Translations under genes and position numbers: made by a program | Shown: positions 52,156-61,404 of the stretch, piece by piece | How the letters are laid out: every line of letters begins with the position of its first letter | Numbering within the stretch: position 1 is the first letter of the stretch | The notes under the pieces: generated by a model | Database searches by the model: none | Told to the model about the DNA's origin: nothing | The model's input: the letters and a program-made list of their open reading frames with translations, nothing else | Origin: Patiriisocius sp047730165 | Lineage (GTDB): Bacteria > Bacteroidota > Bacteroidia > Flavobacteriales > Flavobacteriaceae | Length of the DNA stretch: 64,000 nucleotides | Direction: 5' to 3' | NCBI RefSeq assembly: GCF_047730165.1 | Contig: NZ_CP159834.1 | Location: 2,604,001-2,668,000, forward strand

Positions 52156-53316
52156 TCAAAGGTTTGTCTGTAAAAGTTTATATTCATTTAATAAACACTC
52201 CCACATTTCTTGACGGCTATAGTTTTCAATTATTATGGGCCTCGTATTTTTTTTAAGTTCAGAATAAAGGTCTGTATTATTCATCAGCACTTCCATTGCA
52301 TCCATAGTTGCGGCTTGATCTTTTACAGGTATAATAATCCCGTTTAAGCCCGAAGTTATAATCTCATTACACCCGTTTATATTTGATACAATAGCGGGTA
52401 AACCCATAGCACTAGATTGCAGCACTACGTTAGGAAAACCTTCTCTATAACTAGGAAAGACTAAGGCATTACTAATGGCCAAAAATGGCCTAACGTCAGT
52501 TTGATAGCCCACATGGAATATTTTATCGTTGTTATTAATAGCTTCAGTAGTAGTTGGTGAAAGTGGGTCTAACTCATCTTCAAATGGCCCTACTAATAGT
52601 AAGGAACAATGTTGATTGGTTTTCCATAATTCTTGAAAAGCAACTACCATTTCATTCACTCCTTTATCAGCAACCATGCGGCCTACAAAAACAAAAACAA
52701 AATCACTGTTTGTAATATTCCAATCGTTTTTAAGTTTTACTTTTTCTTCATTGCTATATTTATTCGGATCAAAGTAGTTAGTATCTATTCCATTGGAGCT
52801 GCCTTTACCTAATACTTTTATCTTTTTTGGATTGGTGAATTTTTTAGAAATAATAAAATCATAAAGCCCTTTTGAGTTGGGATATACCTTTGTAGAAAAC
52901 CTATATGTCAATTTTTCTACAGCATTTAATATCTTTCTTTTAAAGCCTGTCGCCTCCATCAGTGGAAGTCCTGCTACGGTGTGTAATCTAAGCGGGACTC
53001 TTGCAAAATACGCAGCCATCATTCCTACAATCCCCGCTTTAGGGGTGTGAGTGTGAACGATGAGTGGCTTTTCTTTCCGAAGAAATTTATATAGAGCAAA
53101 GACTGCTTTAAAGTCTTTTACTGGGGTGATTTTTCTAGTTAATTCTAGATGATACGTTGCAATACCATTATCAAGCCCATATTTTTCCAATTTCTCTTTT
53201 CCTGCGGAAATAGCTGTTACATTATAATACTGCTCCATAAATGAAAGCTGTCCTTCAAGTAGTTTCTCTAAGGAAATTGGTACTGTTGTGATACGGATTA
53301 ACTTAGGCTTAGGCAT
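52156..53316 (-). CDS. Glycosyltransferase family 4 (PglA-like)
   Basis: A 386-residue GT-B glycosyltransferase: IVHTHTPKAGIVGMMAAYFARVP in the acceptor half, and FVFVGRMVADKGVNEMVVAF and FPSYREGFPNVVLQSSAMGLPAIVSN in the donor half (EGFPNVVLQ carries the retaining GT4 Glu-Glu-like region). Next to PglC in order, so it probably adds the second sugar to the lipid-linked primer. The exact sugar is not predictable. Confidence 0.88.
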   Translation of the reverse strand: MPKPKLIRITTVPISLEKLLEGQLSFMEQYYNVTAISAGKEKLEKYGLDNGIATYHLELTRKITPVKDFKAVFALYKFLRKEKPLIVHTHTPKAGIVGMMAAYFARVPLRLHTVAGLPLMEATGFKRKILNAVEKLTYRFSTKVYPNSKGLYDFIISKKFTNPKKIKVLGKGSSNGIDTNYFDPNKYSNEEKVKLKNDWNITNSDFVFVFVGRMVADKGVNEMVVAFQELWKTNQHCSLLLVGPFEDELDPLSPTTTEAINNNDKIFHVGYQTDVRPFLAISNALVFPSYREGFPNVVLQSSAMGLPAIVSNINGCNEIITSGLNGIIIPVKDQAATMDAMEVLMNNTDLYSELKKNTRPIIIENYSRQEMWECLLNEYKLLQTNL

Positions 53317-53327
53317 AGTTGATGAGT

Positions 53328-54704
53328 CTACAAAAGATGTTTAATATTATTTATAACCATTTGATACTTTCCACTCGATGCGGCAGCTATATGGTCTGTC
53401 TCTATTATGTTTAATTTTATCTTAGTTCCAATTCTATCTCTCCAATTTTCAAAAAATATGACCTTCATCTCTTTTGTAAATAAGAGCGGATCTATCACAA
53501 TAAATATTGTGATTTCAGTAAGGCTATCCTGTATTACCTGAAAGTTTTTAACTCCCTGGACCTTTTTCACGGTGTCTGCTATTCTAACCTGATGCACTTT
53601 ACCCATTTCATTAGAATAAATAAAATCATTCGTGCGACCTAGAATATGTGATATCATAGGATTGTTATTTTCGCAGGTACATTTCCCATCCATAAGTTCA
53701 ATACCGTCCCCTATATCATACCGTATTAATGGAGTACCATAACTAGTAAAGGAAGTAACTACCAACCTACCCATTTTTGCCGGACGATCATCGCTATTTA
53801 AAACTTCAAACACACCGCTCTGTAATTCCATATGTAAATTACCGCTTCTACATTGTATAATAAACGGAGCCCCTTCTGAGGATGCATACTGATTGTATGC
53901 CTTCGTTTTAAAAAATAATTCTAACGTTTTTTTACTTTCTAAAGAAAAAGACTCGGCCGTCGGAAAAATGGCTTTTACAGTATTCTCAGGAAATGAATAA
54001 CCATTTTCAAGGCCATACTTTGCCAACTCAAACATACTATTAGGATACCCTATTAAGAACTGAGGCTTATACTTTATAAGGTTTTCTAAGTAGTATTTTA
54101 AATATTCTTTTTTTAAATGAAATGTTGAGTAATAACGAATGTGATATAGCTGATCTGTTTTCCAAAAACGATTGTTCTTAACATCTCTTTGATTAATAAT
54201 ACGTTTACCTGAAAACCAAGCAGTTTTCATTCCTAATTTATATCCATATTCACTTCGAAAAGTATCTAACAAAGCAAACCGCTCTTGTAAATTTTCTTCT
54301 GTGTAAACTACCTGTAGTGAAACGCCTGTGGTTCCCCCGGTTTCAAATACTTGATTTTTTTTGAGTGGAGTTGTACGTATGCTTTTTATATTTTCTCTAA
54401 TAGTTTCTTTTGAAATTATAGGAAGTAATGAGATTTGCTCAATACCCTCTACCTTATCAATACTCTTATATATATCACGATAAAATGGCGATTTATCGAA
54501 AGCGTGTTTTACAAGTTTTTGAAATTTTATTTTTTGTATATCTTGTAATTCTTCTATTGATAATGTTCTATTTTGTTTAAAGAGCTGGCGATAAAAACTA
54601 TATCTAGCTCCATACCTTTTTGAGTAAGCCAAATAATTGAATATACTAATGAGTATGTTCTGAAAAAAAACTGGAGATTTTATATAAATTTTGTCCTTCA
54701 TCAT
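53328..54704 (-). CDS. CapK-like AMP-binding (adenylate-forming) protein
   Basis: A 458-residue protein of the PaaK/CapK group: TGGTTGVSLQVVYTEEN (nucleotide-binding loop), SSEGAPFIIQCRSGNLHMELQSGV and SFTSYGTPLIRYDIGDGIELMDGKC. It adenylates a carboxylate and is often found in capsule loci, where it may prepare an acyl or amino-acid group to decorate the polysaccharide. The role here is inferred from position only; the substrate is unknown. Confidence 0.85.
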   Translation of the reverse strand: MMKDKIYIKSPVFFQNILISIFNYLAYSKRYGARYSFYRQLFKQNRTLSIEELQDIQKIKFQKLVKHAFDKSPFYRDIYKSIDKVEGIEQISLLPIISKETIRENIKSIRTTPLKKNQVFETGGTTGVSLQVVYTEENLQERFALLDTFRSEYGYKLGMKTAWFSGKRIINQRDVKNNRFWKTDQLYHIRYYSTFHLKKEYLKYYLENLIKYKPQFLIGYPNSMFELAKYGLENGYSFPENTVKAIFPTAESFSLESKKTLELFFKTKAYNQYASSEGAPFIIQCRSGNLHMELQSGVFEVLNSDDRPAKMGRLVVTSFTSYGTPLIRYDIGDGIELMDGKCTCENNNPMISHILGRTNDFIYSNEMGKVHQVRIADTVKKVQGVKNFQVIQDSLTEITIFIVIDPLLFTKEMKVIFFENWRDRIGTKIKLNIIETDHIAAASSGKYQMVINNIKHLL

Positions 54705-54754
54705 AGTGTATCACAAACGATTTTAGAAAACTCTTTTATCTAAAAAAATTAAAA

Positions 54755-56632
54755 TTAATAATTTTTCCTATACCATTTTTGAAAACAATAGTACGTCCAC
54801 ACCTTAAAGGTACTATCTTCAATACCTAACACATGATTTTTAACGACTCTAGCTATGTAATCATAATTAAATAAATCTTGTTTTAGCACATATTCTTTAT
54901 CAATATAACCTATTAACTCATCTTTTAAAGAGGCCCTTAACCAATCACCTACAGGAACGCCAAAGCCTTGCTTAGAGCTTTCTAAAAAATTCTTAGGAAA
55001 AACATCCTTAAAGGCTTCTTTTAAAATATATTTTTTAGCTCCTTTATGGATTAAAAAATTGTCTGGTAAGGTATTTGAAAAGTCCCATATTTTTTTGTTT
55101 AAAAATGGCGCTCTACATTCTAATGAACTTAACATGCTTGTTCTATCTACCTTAACTAACATATCACCCTCTAGACTAATGTGCTTATCAATTAGTCTTA
55201 AATCACGCAGCGTATCTGTTTTCTTTAAATTTAAATGTTTATTATAATATTCAAAAATATTACTAGGCGAATTAACAAATAACTGGACCATCTCCCTCTC
55301 ATTGAAGCCTAATGAAATAATATTCCAATAAAATTTATTATTATAGTCTATGGCGTCTAAAGTCTTCTTTATTTTAAACTTTATCCCTCTATTATCATCT
55401 TTTGTTTTAAGCAGTGATGCGCCTATTTTCTTAAATAGAGTATGCCCCCCTTCTGGGATAAATTTTGTGTATGTTTTATTAATACCATTAATATGATATT
55501 TATTATATCCTCCAAAAACTTCATCTCCTCCATCACCTGTCAATGCAACCTTAACGTGCTGACTCGTTTTTTGAGAAACTAAAAACGTCGGTAGTGCTGA
55601 GGCATCTGCAAAGGGTTCATCAAAGTTTTCTAATATATCATCTATGTTTGAAAAAACACTCTTTTCATTTACAATAAATTCATGATGATTACTATTTATT
55701 AGTTTTGCTACTACACGAGACTTATCAGTTTCATCAAAGGACTTCTTTTCAAAACCAATTGAAAATGTATTTATTTTTTGTTCAACATCTTTTGCTAAAC
55801 AATGCGATATTATTGATGAGTCTACACCTCCAGAAAGAAAGGTCCCAATAGGAACATCAGAGATTGATCTACTTTGAACGCTTTCTTGAATCAATAGCTC
55901 AGTTTCCTTCTTAGCGTTATCAAATGTGCCATTGTAATTTACTTTAGAACTATCTTGTTTATGAATACGATGTATCGAGATCTCTTTTTCTGAAATACAA
56001 TATTCAATAAAATTGTTGGGTTCTAATTTTAGTATGCCGTCATAAATCGTGTATGGTGCTGGAATATAGGTAAGCGCAAAATACAACTCAAGCCCTTTTC
56101 GTGAAATTTGGGGAAGCCTATTTAATTGAGATTTGATCGACTTTAACTCTGAACTCCAAATTATGCTTCCATTTAACTGGGTGTAATAAAGCGGTTTTTC
56201 TCCAAAAAAGTCTCTTGCGATATATATTTTATTGGTTCTTTTGTCATAAATCGAAAAGGCATACATCCCGTCTATTTGCGAAAATGATTCTGTACCATAG
56301 GCTAGGTACATTCTTAAAATAACTTCCGTATCGCTGTTTGTCTTAAAATTTATACTATCTGCTTCTAAGTTTGCCTTTAGGATTTTGTAATTATAAATTT
56401 CTCCATTAAAAACTATAATTACATTTTTGTCTTCAGAATACATAGGTTGTTTCCCATTTGACAAATCAATAATTGAAAGACGTCTCATTCCCATCGTTAC
56501 AGAAAAGTCATCATTTGCGTCTACAAAAACACCATCATCATCCGGACCTCGATGAATTATTTTATTATTCATCTCATTAATTGCATCAAAATTTAGAGCA
56601 TTTACCGAGACTATTCCATTTATTCCACACAT
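54755..56632 (-). CDS. AsnB-type glutamine amidotransferase (asparagine synthase-like)
   Basis: A 625-residue enzyme starting at MCGINGIVS (56632), where Cys2 is the glutaminase nucleophile; the longer frame upstream overlaps the EpsG-like gene and would bury this cysteine. The glutaminase domain (IIHRGPDDDGVFVD, NGEIYNYKILK) is followed by the synthetase (IGTFLSGGVDSSIISHCLAK, DGGDEVFGGYNKYH). In a capsule locus, an AsnB paralogue may amidate uronic acid residues, as WbpS is proposed to do, rather than make asparagine. Confidence 0.9.
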   Translation of the reverse strand: MCGINGIVSVNALNFDAINEMNNKIIHRGPDDDGVFVDANDDFSVTMGMRRLSIIDLSNGKQPMYSEDKNVIIVFNGEIYNYKILKANLEADSINFKTNSDTEVILRMYLAYGTESFSQIDGMYAFSIYDKRTNKIYIARDFFGEKPLYYTQLNGSIIWSSELKSIKSQLNRLPQISRKGLELYFALTYIPAPYTIYDGILKLEPNNFIEYCISEKEISIHRIHKQDSSKVNYNGTFDNAKKETELLIQESVQSRSISDVPIGTFLSGGVDSSIISHCLAKDVEQKINTFSIGFEKKSFDETDKSRVVAKLINSNHHEFIVNEKSVFSNIDDILENFDEPFADASALPTFLVSQKTSQHVKVALTGDGGDEVFGGYNKYHINGINKTYTKFIPEGGHTLFKKIGASLLKTKDDNRGIKFKIKKTLDAIDYNNKFYWNIISLGFNEREMVQLFVNSPSNIFEYYNKHLNLKKTDTLRDLRLIDKHISLEGDMLVKVDRTSMLSSLECRAPFLNKKIWDFSNTLPDNFLIHKGAKKYILKEAFKDVFPKNFLESSKQGFGVPVGDWLRASLKDELIGYIDKEYVLKQDLFNYDYIARVVKNHVLGIEDSTFKVWTYYCFQKWYRKNY

Positions 56633-56655
56633 AAAAATTAAACTATTTAATATTA

Positions 56656-57897
56656 TCAATATACAAATGTATATCCTATTCCCTCGTAGATAATCCAAAA
56701 TAGATTCCCATACCAGATGGTGCTACTTGTTAAGACGATGCATAGATAAAACAAATTAAAGGCTATCAAAAAAGCGTAAAAAGGTAAAAGCCCCAAAATA
56801 TATTTTTGCAATACGTTAGACTTAAAAGTAACATAAAATCGTATTAAAAAAAAGAAAAACACTTGTGTCGAAATAGCAAGGAATCTACCTCCTGAAGGAA
56901 ATATAGACAAGATAAATGTTACAGATAAAAACATTAAAACAAAATTAAATAACCTCTGTAATTCAGGATTTTTAAGTGTCGTATTTTTCAGAATACTTTT
57001 TATTCTTAGAATGAAAAAGAAAATATAACATCGTGAGATATAGCTAAAGGTGTTTGACACCCTATGAAAAACCGTCTTGCCTCTATCTGCGTAAAGTGCC
57101 GTGATGTCGCTACTATTGTAGATATCAACCTTGTTAGCCATACTTATTGGAAGGAGTCTCGAAACCACATTTAAATTAATTAAATTACTCTCTGAAATCA
57201 GAGAAAAAAGAAACGTTACGACAAACAGAATGAAAATCCAAGTTGATGTTCTACTCTTTGTAAACAGTCTTTCCCTAAAGACATACATCAACAATAAAAA
57301 AGGAATGATAAAGAGAAATGAAAAGTGGAAGAGAAAGGTACTTAAAAGACCCAAAATCCATATTTTCTTGTTGTATGCTATTAAATTAATAACGGAACAA
57401 AAACAAATTATAGCCGCAGTATTAAAACGTGCACCATTAATGTTTACAACGGAATTGAGAGAAATGAATATGATGCAAAGAATAAATATGGAGATGCCTT
57501 TTTCAAGCCCCTTAACGTTAAAAAATAATCTCAATGATTTATAGGAGAAAATTCCGAAAACAAATCCAAAAAAGGCAAATAATATTTTTGGGTTATTAGT
57601 AACCCCCTTAACGAGACTGTAAAGAAAGTATCTATACAAGTCAGTATGGTAGCCGCTTAAATAATCATTAAAAATAAAAGGTATTCCTCTGTAGTCAAAC
57701 TCATTAAAAACTAATGCAACTCGATATGAATCTGCAGAAGTGTCAATAAAAGAGAACGCATAGCCAAAAAGCGTAGTGAAAAGAATGTAAATCAAGTTGC
57801 TCCTTCTAGATGAAATAGAAAAAAAGGTAGTCAAAAACGCCCCAAAAGGCCAAATAAAGAATAAAAGTATTCTTAAATCTATTTTCGTTTTATTCAT
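56656..57897 (-). CDS. EpsG-like polysaccharide polymerase
   Basis: A 413-residue protein with about ten hydrophobic helices and a large extracytoplasmic loop. Segments such as LRILLFFIWPFGAFLTTFFS, GFVFGIFSYKSLRLFF and NINGARFNTAAIICFCSVINL match the EpsG family, Wzy-type polymerases that link repeat units in the periplasm. Start TAATG overlaps the stop of the small 70-residue ORF by one base. Very A/T-rich, like its neighbours. Confidence 0.85.
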   Translation of the reverse strand: MNKTKIDLRILLFFIWPFGAFLTTFFSISSRRSNLIYILFTTLFGYAFSFIDTSADSYRVALVFNEFDYRGIPFIFNDYLSGYHTDLYRYFLYSLVKGVTNNPKILFAFFGFVFGIFSYKSLRLFFNVKGLEKGISIFILCIIFISLNSVVNINGARFNTAAIICFCSVINLIAYNKKIWILGLLSTFLFHFSFLFIIPFLLLMYVFRERLFTKSRTSTWIFILFVVTFLFSLISESNLINLNVVSRLLPISMANKVDIYNSSDITALYADRGKTVFHRVSNTFSYISRCYIFFFILRIKSILKNTTLKNPELQRLFNFVLMFLSVTFILSIFPSGGRFLAISTQVFFFFLIRFYVTFKSNVLQKYILGLLPFYAFLIAFNLFYLCIVLTSSTIWYGNLFWIIYEGIGYTFVY

Positions 57898-58109
57898 TAG
57901 CAGGAACTTATTTTAATGAATTGATCTACTTCATATCGTGTATTTTGAGCCATCGAGCCTTGCGTCTGATTAGCTATAACTAGTACTTTTTTTTCGCCGT
58001 CTATTAGACAAAAAGACATTTGTACCTCTAGACGATTTATAAGGGAATTATCGTTTCGTTTAACAGATAACCGTTTTTGTATTCCTTTACTTTTAAACAA
58101 AAAGCCCAT
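57897..58109 (-). CDS. 70-residue unrecognised protein coupled to the polymerase
   Basis: Encodes MGFLFKSKGIQKRLSVKRND then NSLINRLEVQMSFCLIDGEK and KKVLVIANQTQGSMAQNTRY ... DQFIKISSC. The stop overlaps the EpsG-like ATG as TAATG, which supports real translation. No family or catalytic motif is recognised. It is basic at the N-terminus and has a beta-like central part. Function unknown; its position suggests a role or a regulatory coupling with polymerase expression. Confidence 0.6.
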   Translation of the reverse strand: MGFLFKSKGIQKRLSVKRNDNSLINRLEVQMSFCLIDGEKKVLVIANQTQGSMAQNTRYEVDQFIKISSC

Positions 58110-58180
58110 AATACATATTATAATTACTCTTTAAACCTTACCTTTTTAACCAACCACATTCTGGTAACATAAAAAATTTG

Positions 58181-59476
58181 TCATTCTAGAAGTATTTTTT
58201 CGATCAATTCAGTTTGTGCCTCCCTATTATATTTGGAGAGAATTTCTTCTGACAGCGGCTCAGCTAATTGTCCAGATCTAAAAGATTTCACAATTTTCGT
58301 AAACATTTCTAATTGCTCAGAGGGTTGCTTATTTTCTATATCAATATTCCATCCTAAGTTATTATTCTCTATAATAAACGAAGGTTCAGATTGATCAGGT
58401 GCAAAATTTAAAATAGGTCTTCTTGCTGCCATGTACTCATACATTTTTAATGGCACACCTGTATAGTGTGTTATCCTCTCACTTACTATCAACCAAAGCA
58501 ATGTGCTTTGTGTCAATAGCGCAACCACCTCTTTTCTTGACTTCCTACCCAGAAAATTTAAACATGCGCCAGACGCATATTTTTTTATCTGATCTTGAAT
58601 ATCATTATCTAAGTTACCTGCTATTAACACTTCAATTTCATCAAGTCCAACAACTCCTTTATTTATGGCTTCATCTAGTAATTCAAATAATGGATAAGGA
58701 GATCTAATACCCCCATAAAAACTACCCGTATAAACAATAGACATTTTTTTATTATGGACAGGAGCTACCGTTATATCTTTAAAATCCTCTAAGTCAAAGC
58801 CATTATATACTACACACATTTTATGTACTTGGTCTGGATAATACCCTTGATATACCTCGCTCATAGCATTTGATATAAATACAATTTTATCTGCATTTTT
58901 TAAGGTGCTATATTCTAGTTTTTTATTGATGTATCTTTTTAAGCCCTTATTAAATTCTATGTTTTTAACATAATGAAAATCCCTAATATCGACTACCCAA
59001 GTTGCATTGGGTACTTTTTTATTTAGAAAACCACCTATAATATGATTTGTAAAAAAAGGACTTGTAGTATAAATATAATCTACAGACTTGAAGGATTCAA
59101 AGTTGGTCTGGATATACTTTCTAACCGCAGGATACCACAATATAGCTTTATCTGGTATAATAATCGAAGCAGCAATTTTTGCTGCTTTTAACTTCATCTT
59201 ACTTTTAAAACTAGGGGTCTTATCCAAAGGGGAGTCATCTCGCATGGAAGAGACCTTATTGCCTAAAAATGCATCAATTTTAATAAGTGTTACATTCTCT
59301 AATAGCTCATTAAATGAGTCATCAAACCCAAGAGAGCTATCTTGGTTCCCACACGTTAATACTGTGATGTTAAATTTATCTCTATTGAGGTACTTAGCTA
59401 TTGCATAAGGACGCTGCGCTGCTGGATCATTAGCAGGAGGATAAGAATAAGAAACTATTAAAACATTTTTTTTCAT
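58181..59476 (-). CDS. Glycosyltransferase (GT4-like)
   Basis: A 431-residue GT-B enzyme: NVLIVSYSYPPANDPAAQRPYAIAKYL at the N-terminus, VVDIRDFHYVKNIEF, MSIVYTGSFYGGIRSPYPLFELLDEA and CLNFLGRKSRKEVVALLTQSTLLW, ending with the nucleotide-sugar binding region LKMYEYMAARRPILNFAP. The start at 59476 (MKKNVLIV) is preferred over the upstream MFMNVNT, which overlaps the acetyltransferase stop. Adds a sugar to the lipid-linked repeat unit; specificity unknown. Confidence 0.86.
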   Translation of the reverse strand: MKKNVLIVSYSYPPANDPAAQRPYAIAKYLNRDKFNITVLTCGNQDSSLGFDDSFNELLENVTLIKIDAFLGNKVSSMRDDSPLDKTPSFKSKMKLKAAKIAASIIIPDKAILWYPAVRKYIQTNFESFKSVDYIYTTSPFFTNHIIGGFLNKKVPNATWVVDIRDFHYVKNIEFNKGLKRYINKKLEYSTLKNADKIVFISNAMSEVYQGYYPDQVHKMCVVYNGFDLEDFKDITVAPVHNKKMSIVYTGSFYGGIRSPYPLFELLDEAINKGVVGLDEIEVLIAGNLDNDIQDQIKKYASGACLNFLGRKSRKEVVALLTQSTLLWLIVSERITHYTGVPLKMYEYMAARRPILNFAPDQSEPSFIIENNNLGWNIDIENKQPSEQLEMFTKIVKSFRSGQLAEPLSEEILSKYNREAQTELIEKILLE

Positions 59477-59480
59477 TGTA

Positions 59481-60059
59481 TTAACATTCATGAACACTGG
59501 ATTCTTTTGGCAATTTTTCTAAACATTTTTCGCATCGCATGGCAATTACCTTTGCAGGGTTACCTACAGCAATTGCAAAATCTGGTATTGATTTACTTAC
59601 TACAGAGCCTGCGCCTATAATAGAATTAGACCCAATTGTTACACTTGGCAATACCACGACGTTAGATCCCAGCCACACACCGTTACCTATCTTTATAGGT
59701 GCAACATTGTCATGAGACTTAAGATCTGAAAAGGAATGGTTAGCACTAATAAAGGAACAATTATATGACCATATAGTGCCTCCGCCTATCTCAATTCCAT
59801 TAATTGCTTGATAATAACAACCTCCCGAGGTAGCTAAACTCAAATAAACAGATTGTTTGTTGTCACCAACAATAAATATTTTATTTGTATTTGTTGCCCG
59901 AGATGTGAAATGAAATAGAAATTTACCGCTGTTTATTCTGAATACAACTTTAAATATAGAATTAAGCACATAAGTCCCAAGACCAGTAGCATAATATTTT
60001 CTTTCTATTAACCTATTAATAAATGGAATAAACTGGAATAAATTCAAAAATCTAATCAT
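59481..60059 (-). CDS. Hexapeptide-repeat acyltransferase
   Basis: A 192-residue left-handed beta-helix transferase of the Maa/WcaF type: SFSDLKSHDNVAPIKIGNGVWLGSNVVVLPSVTIGSNSIIGAGSVVSKSIPDFAIAVGNPAKVI. The catalytic histidine is probably in SANHSFSD. It likely O-acetylates a polysaccharide residue. Its start overlaps the Wzx stop by 4 bases (ATGA), so it is coupled to the flippase gene. Confidence 0.86.
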   Translation of the reverse strand: MIRFLNLFQFIPFINRLIERKYYATGLGTYVLNSIFKVVFRINSGKFLFHFTSRATNTNKIFIVGDNKQSVYLSLATSGGCYYQAINGIEIGGGTIWSYNCSFISANHSFSDLKSHDNVAPIKIGNGVWLGSNVVVLPSVTIGSNSIIGAGSVVSKSIPDFAIAVGNPAKVIAMRCEKCLEKLPKESSVHEC

Positions 60060-61399
60060 AGAAAATAGAATAGTAAGACCAATATTGTTAAAACGATAAG
60101 TGTCTTATTCATAATTATTTCACGAAAATACGCGCCAAACATTTTTTCTTTATTAAGGTAAAACGACCACATAAATAAAGTAGAAATTAATGATCCATAT
60201 ATAATTCCTGGAATACCGTAAAAGTAATATAATACAAGTGAAGAAATTAAATTTATACCTAAAATTGAAACCGAAACAATCGTTATTATTTTTGTTTCAC
60301 CTTTTGCTGTTAATAATATGCCATAGCTATTATTTCTAAATAGGGCAATCAACAAATATGTCTTAAATAATATTATTGAATCTTCATAAGCACTCGAATA
60401 CATAAAGTATATGATATCATCAGCAAAAAACATACAGATTACAATGAATGGATATGTGATCATTGACACCTTTTTTGTGGTCTGTAACCATAATCCTTGA
60501 GCCTCATCATAATTTCCTTTATCTATACTTGACACCATAGAAGGAAATATTTGTTGTGAAAAAGCTGCACTTAACATCGCAAACAAAGGAATTTCAAATG
60601 CTCCAACAGCAAATATGGCAAAGGTAGCTTCGTTCTCAAAAAGTGACACAATAAGTTTGTCTAAGTAAACACTCAATAAACCAGCAAATGTGGCTAAATA
60701 TAGCGGAAAGCCATATTTCAACATTTTCTTAACACTAGCCCATTCGAAAGATGCTTTTGATGGTTGTACGGGAGCTTTTATGTAATAAAACAATACAGGA
60801 AATCCAAAAATACCAGAATAAATTACGACGGGCAATAAGACAGCATATGTCGTTAATTCAGCTAAAGAAAAAGTTATTGCAAAAATGAGTATTGCGCTTA
60901 ATACAGCACCATAAGCAGATAATCTAGTAAGTAAGGCTGTGGTATCTAAGTTAATGTAGGTGTAACGAAGGGATTGGTTCAATATAAAAAAGAATAGGGG
61001 TAATGGAAACAAAAAACTCACACCAAAATATTGCTTTAAATCGATAAAATTTGCAACATGTAAAAGATGTAAAAGGCCTATAAAGCCTAATATTCCTGCA
61101 GCTATCAAAAAGAGAACGCACGTAAGATTTTTAAAGTAGAAACTATAATCCTTTTCTTTGGCAATAAAATATTTATATCCTTCAGGAATACCAAAGGTTG
61201 CTAATGGAATACCTAAATTTAAAATAAAGAACACTTCCTTAAAAAAGCCAAAGTTTGCAACGGTTAACTGTTTTGAAAAAACAAAATCAACAAAGATAAA
61301 AAGAAGCGCAATAAAACTTTGAGAAATAGCTAAATGTATTGACTTAGCACTTCTACCCTTACCATACCTACTTAAAAGTTGTTTTAATTTTTTAATCAA
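60056..61399 (-). CDS. Wzx-type polysaccharide flippase
   Basis: A 447-residue protein of twelve to fourteen hydrophobic helices from the MOP superfamily: VDFVFSKQLTVANFGFFKEVFF near the N-terminus, PLATFGIPEGYKYFIAKEKD, and MLKYGFPLYLATFAGLLSVYLDKLIVSLF in the middle. It would flip undecaprenyl-linked repeat units across the inner membrane for the EpsG-like polymerase. Full length for the family. Confidence 0.9.
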   Translation of the reverse strand: MIKKLKQLLSRYGKGRSAKSIHLAISQSFIALLFIFVDFVFSKQLTVANFGFFKEVFFILNLGIPLATFGIPEGYKYFIAKEKDYSFYFKNLTCVLFLIAAGILGFIGLLHLLHVANFIDLKQYFGVSFLFPLPLFFFILNQSLRYTYINLDTTALLTRLSAYGAVLSAILIFAITFSLAELTTYAVLLPVVIYSGIFGFPVLFYYIKAPVQPSKASFEWASVKKMLKYGFPLYLATFAGLLSVYLDKLIVSLFENEATFAIFAVGAFEIPLFAMLSAAFSQQIFPSMVSSIDKGNYDEAQGLWLQTTKKVSMITYPFIVICMFFADDIIYFMYSSAYEDSIILFKTYLLIALFRNNSYGILLTAKGETKIITIVSVSILGINLISSLVLYYFYGIPGIIYGSLISTLFMWSFYLNKEKMFGAYFREIIMNKTLIVLTILVLLFYFL

Positions 61400-61404
61400 T
61401 TCAA

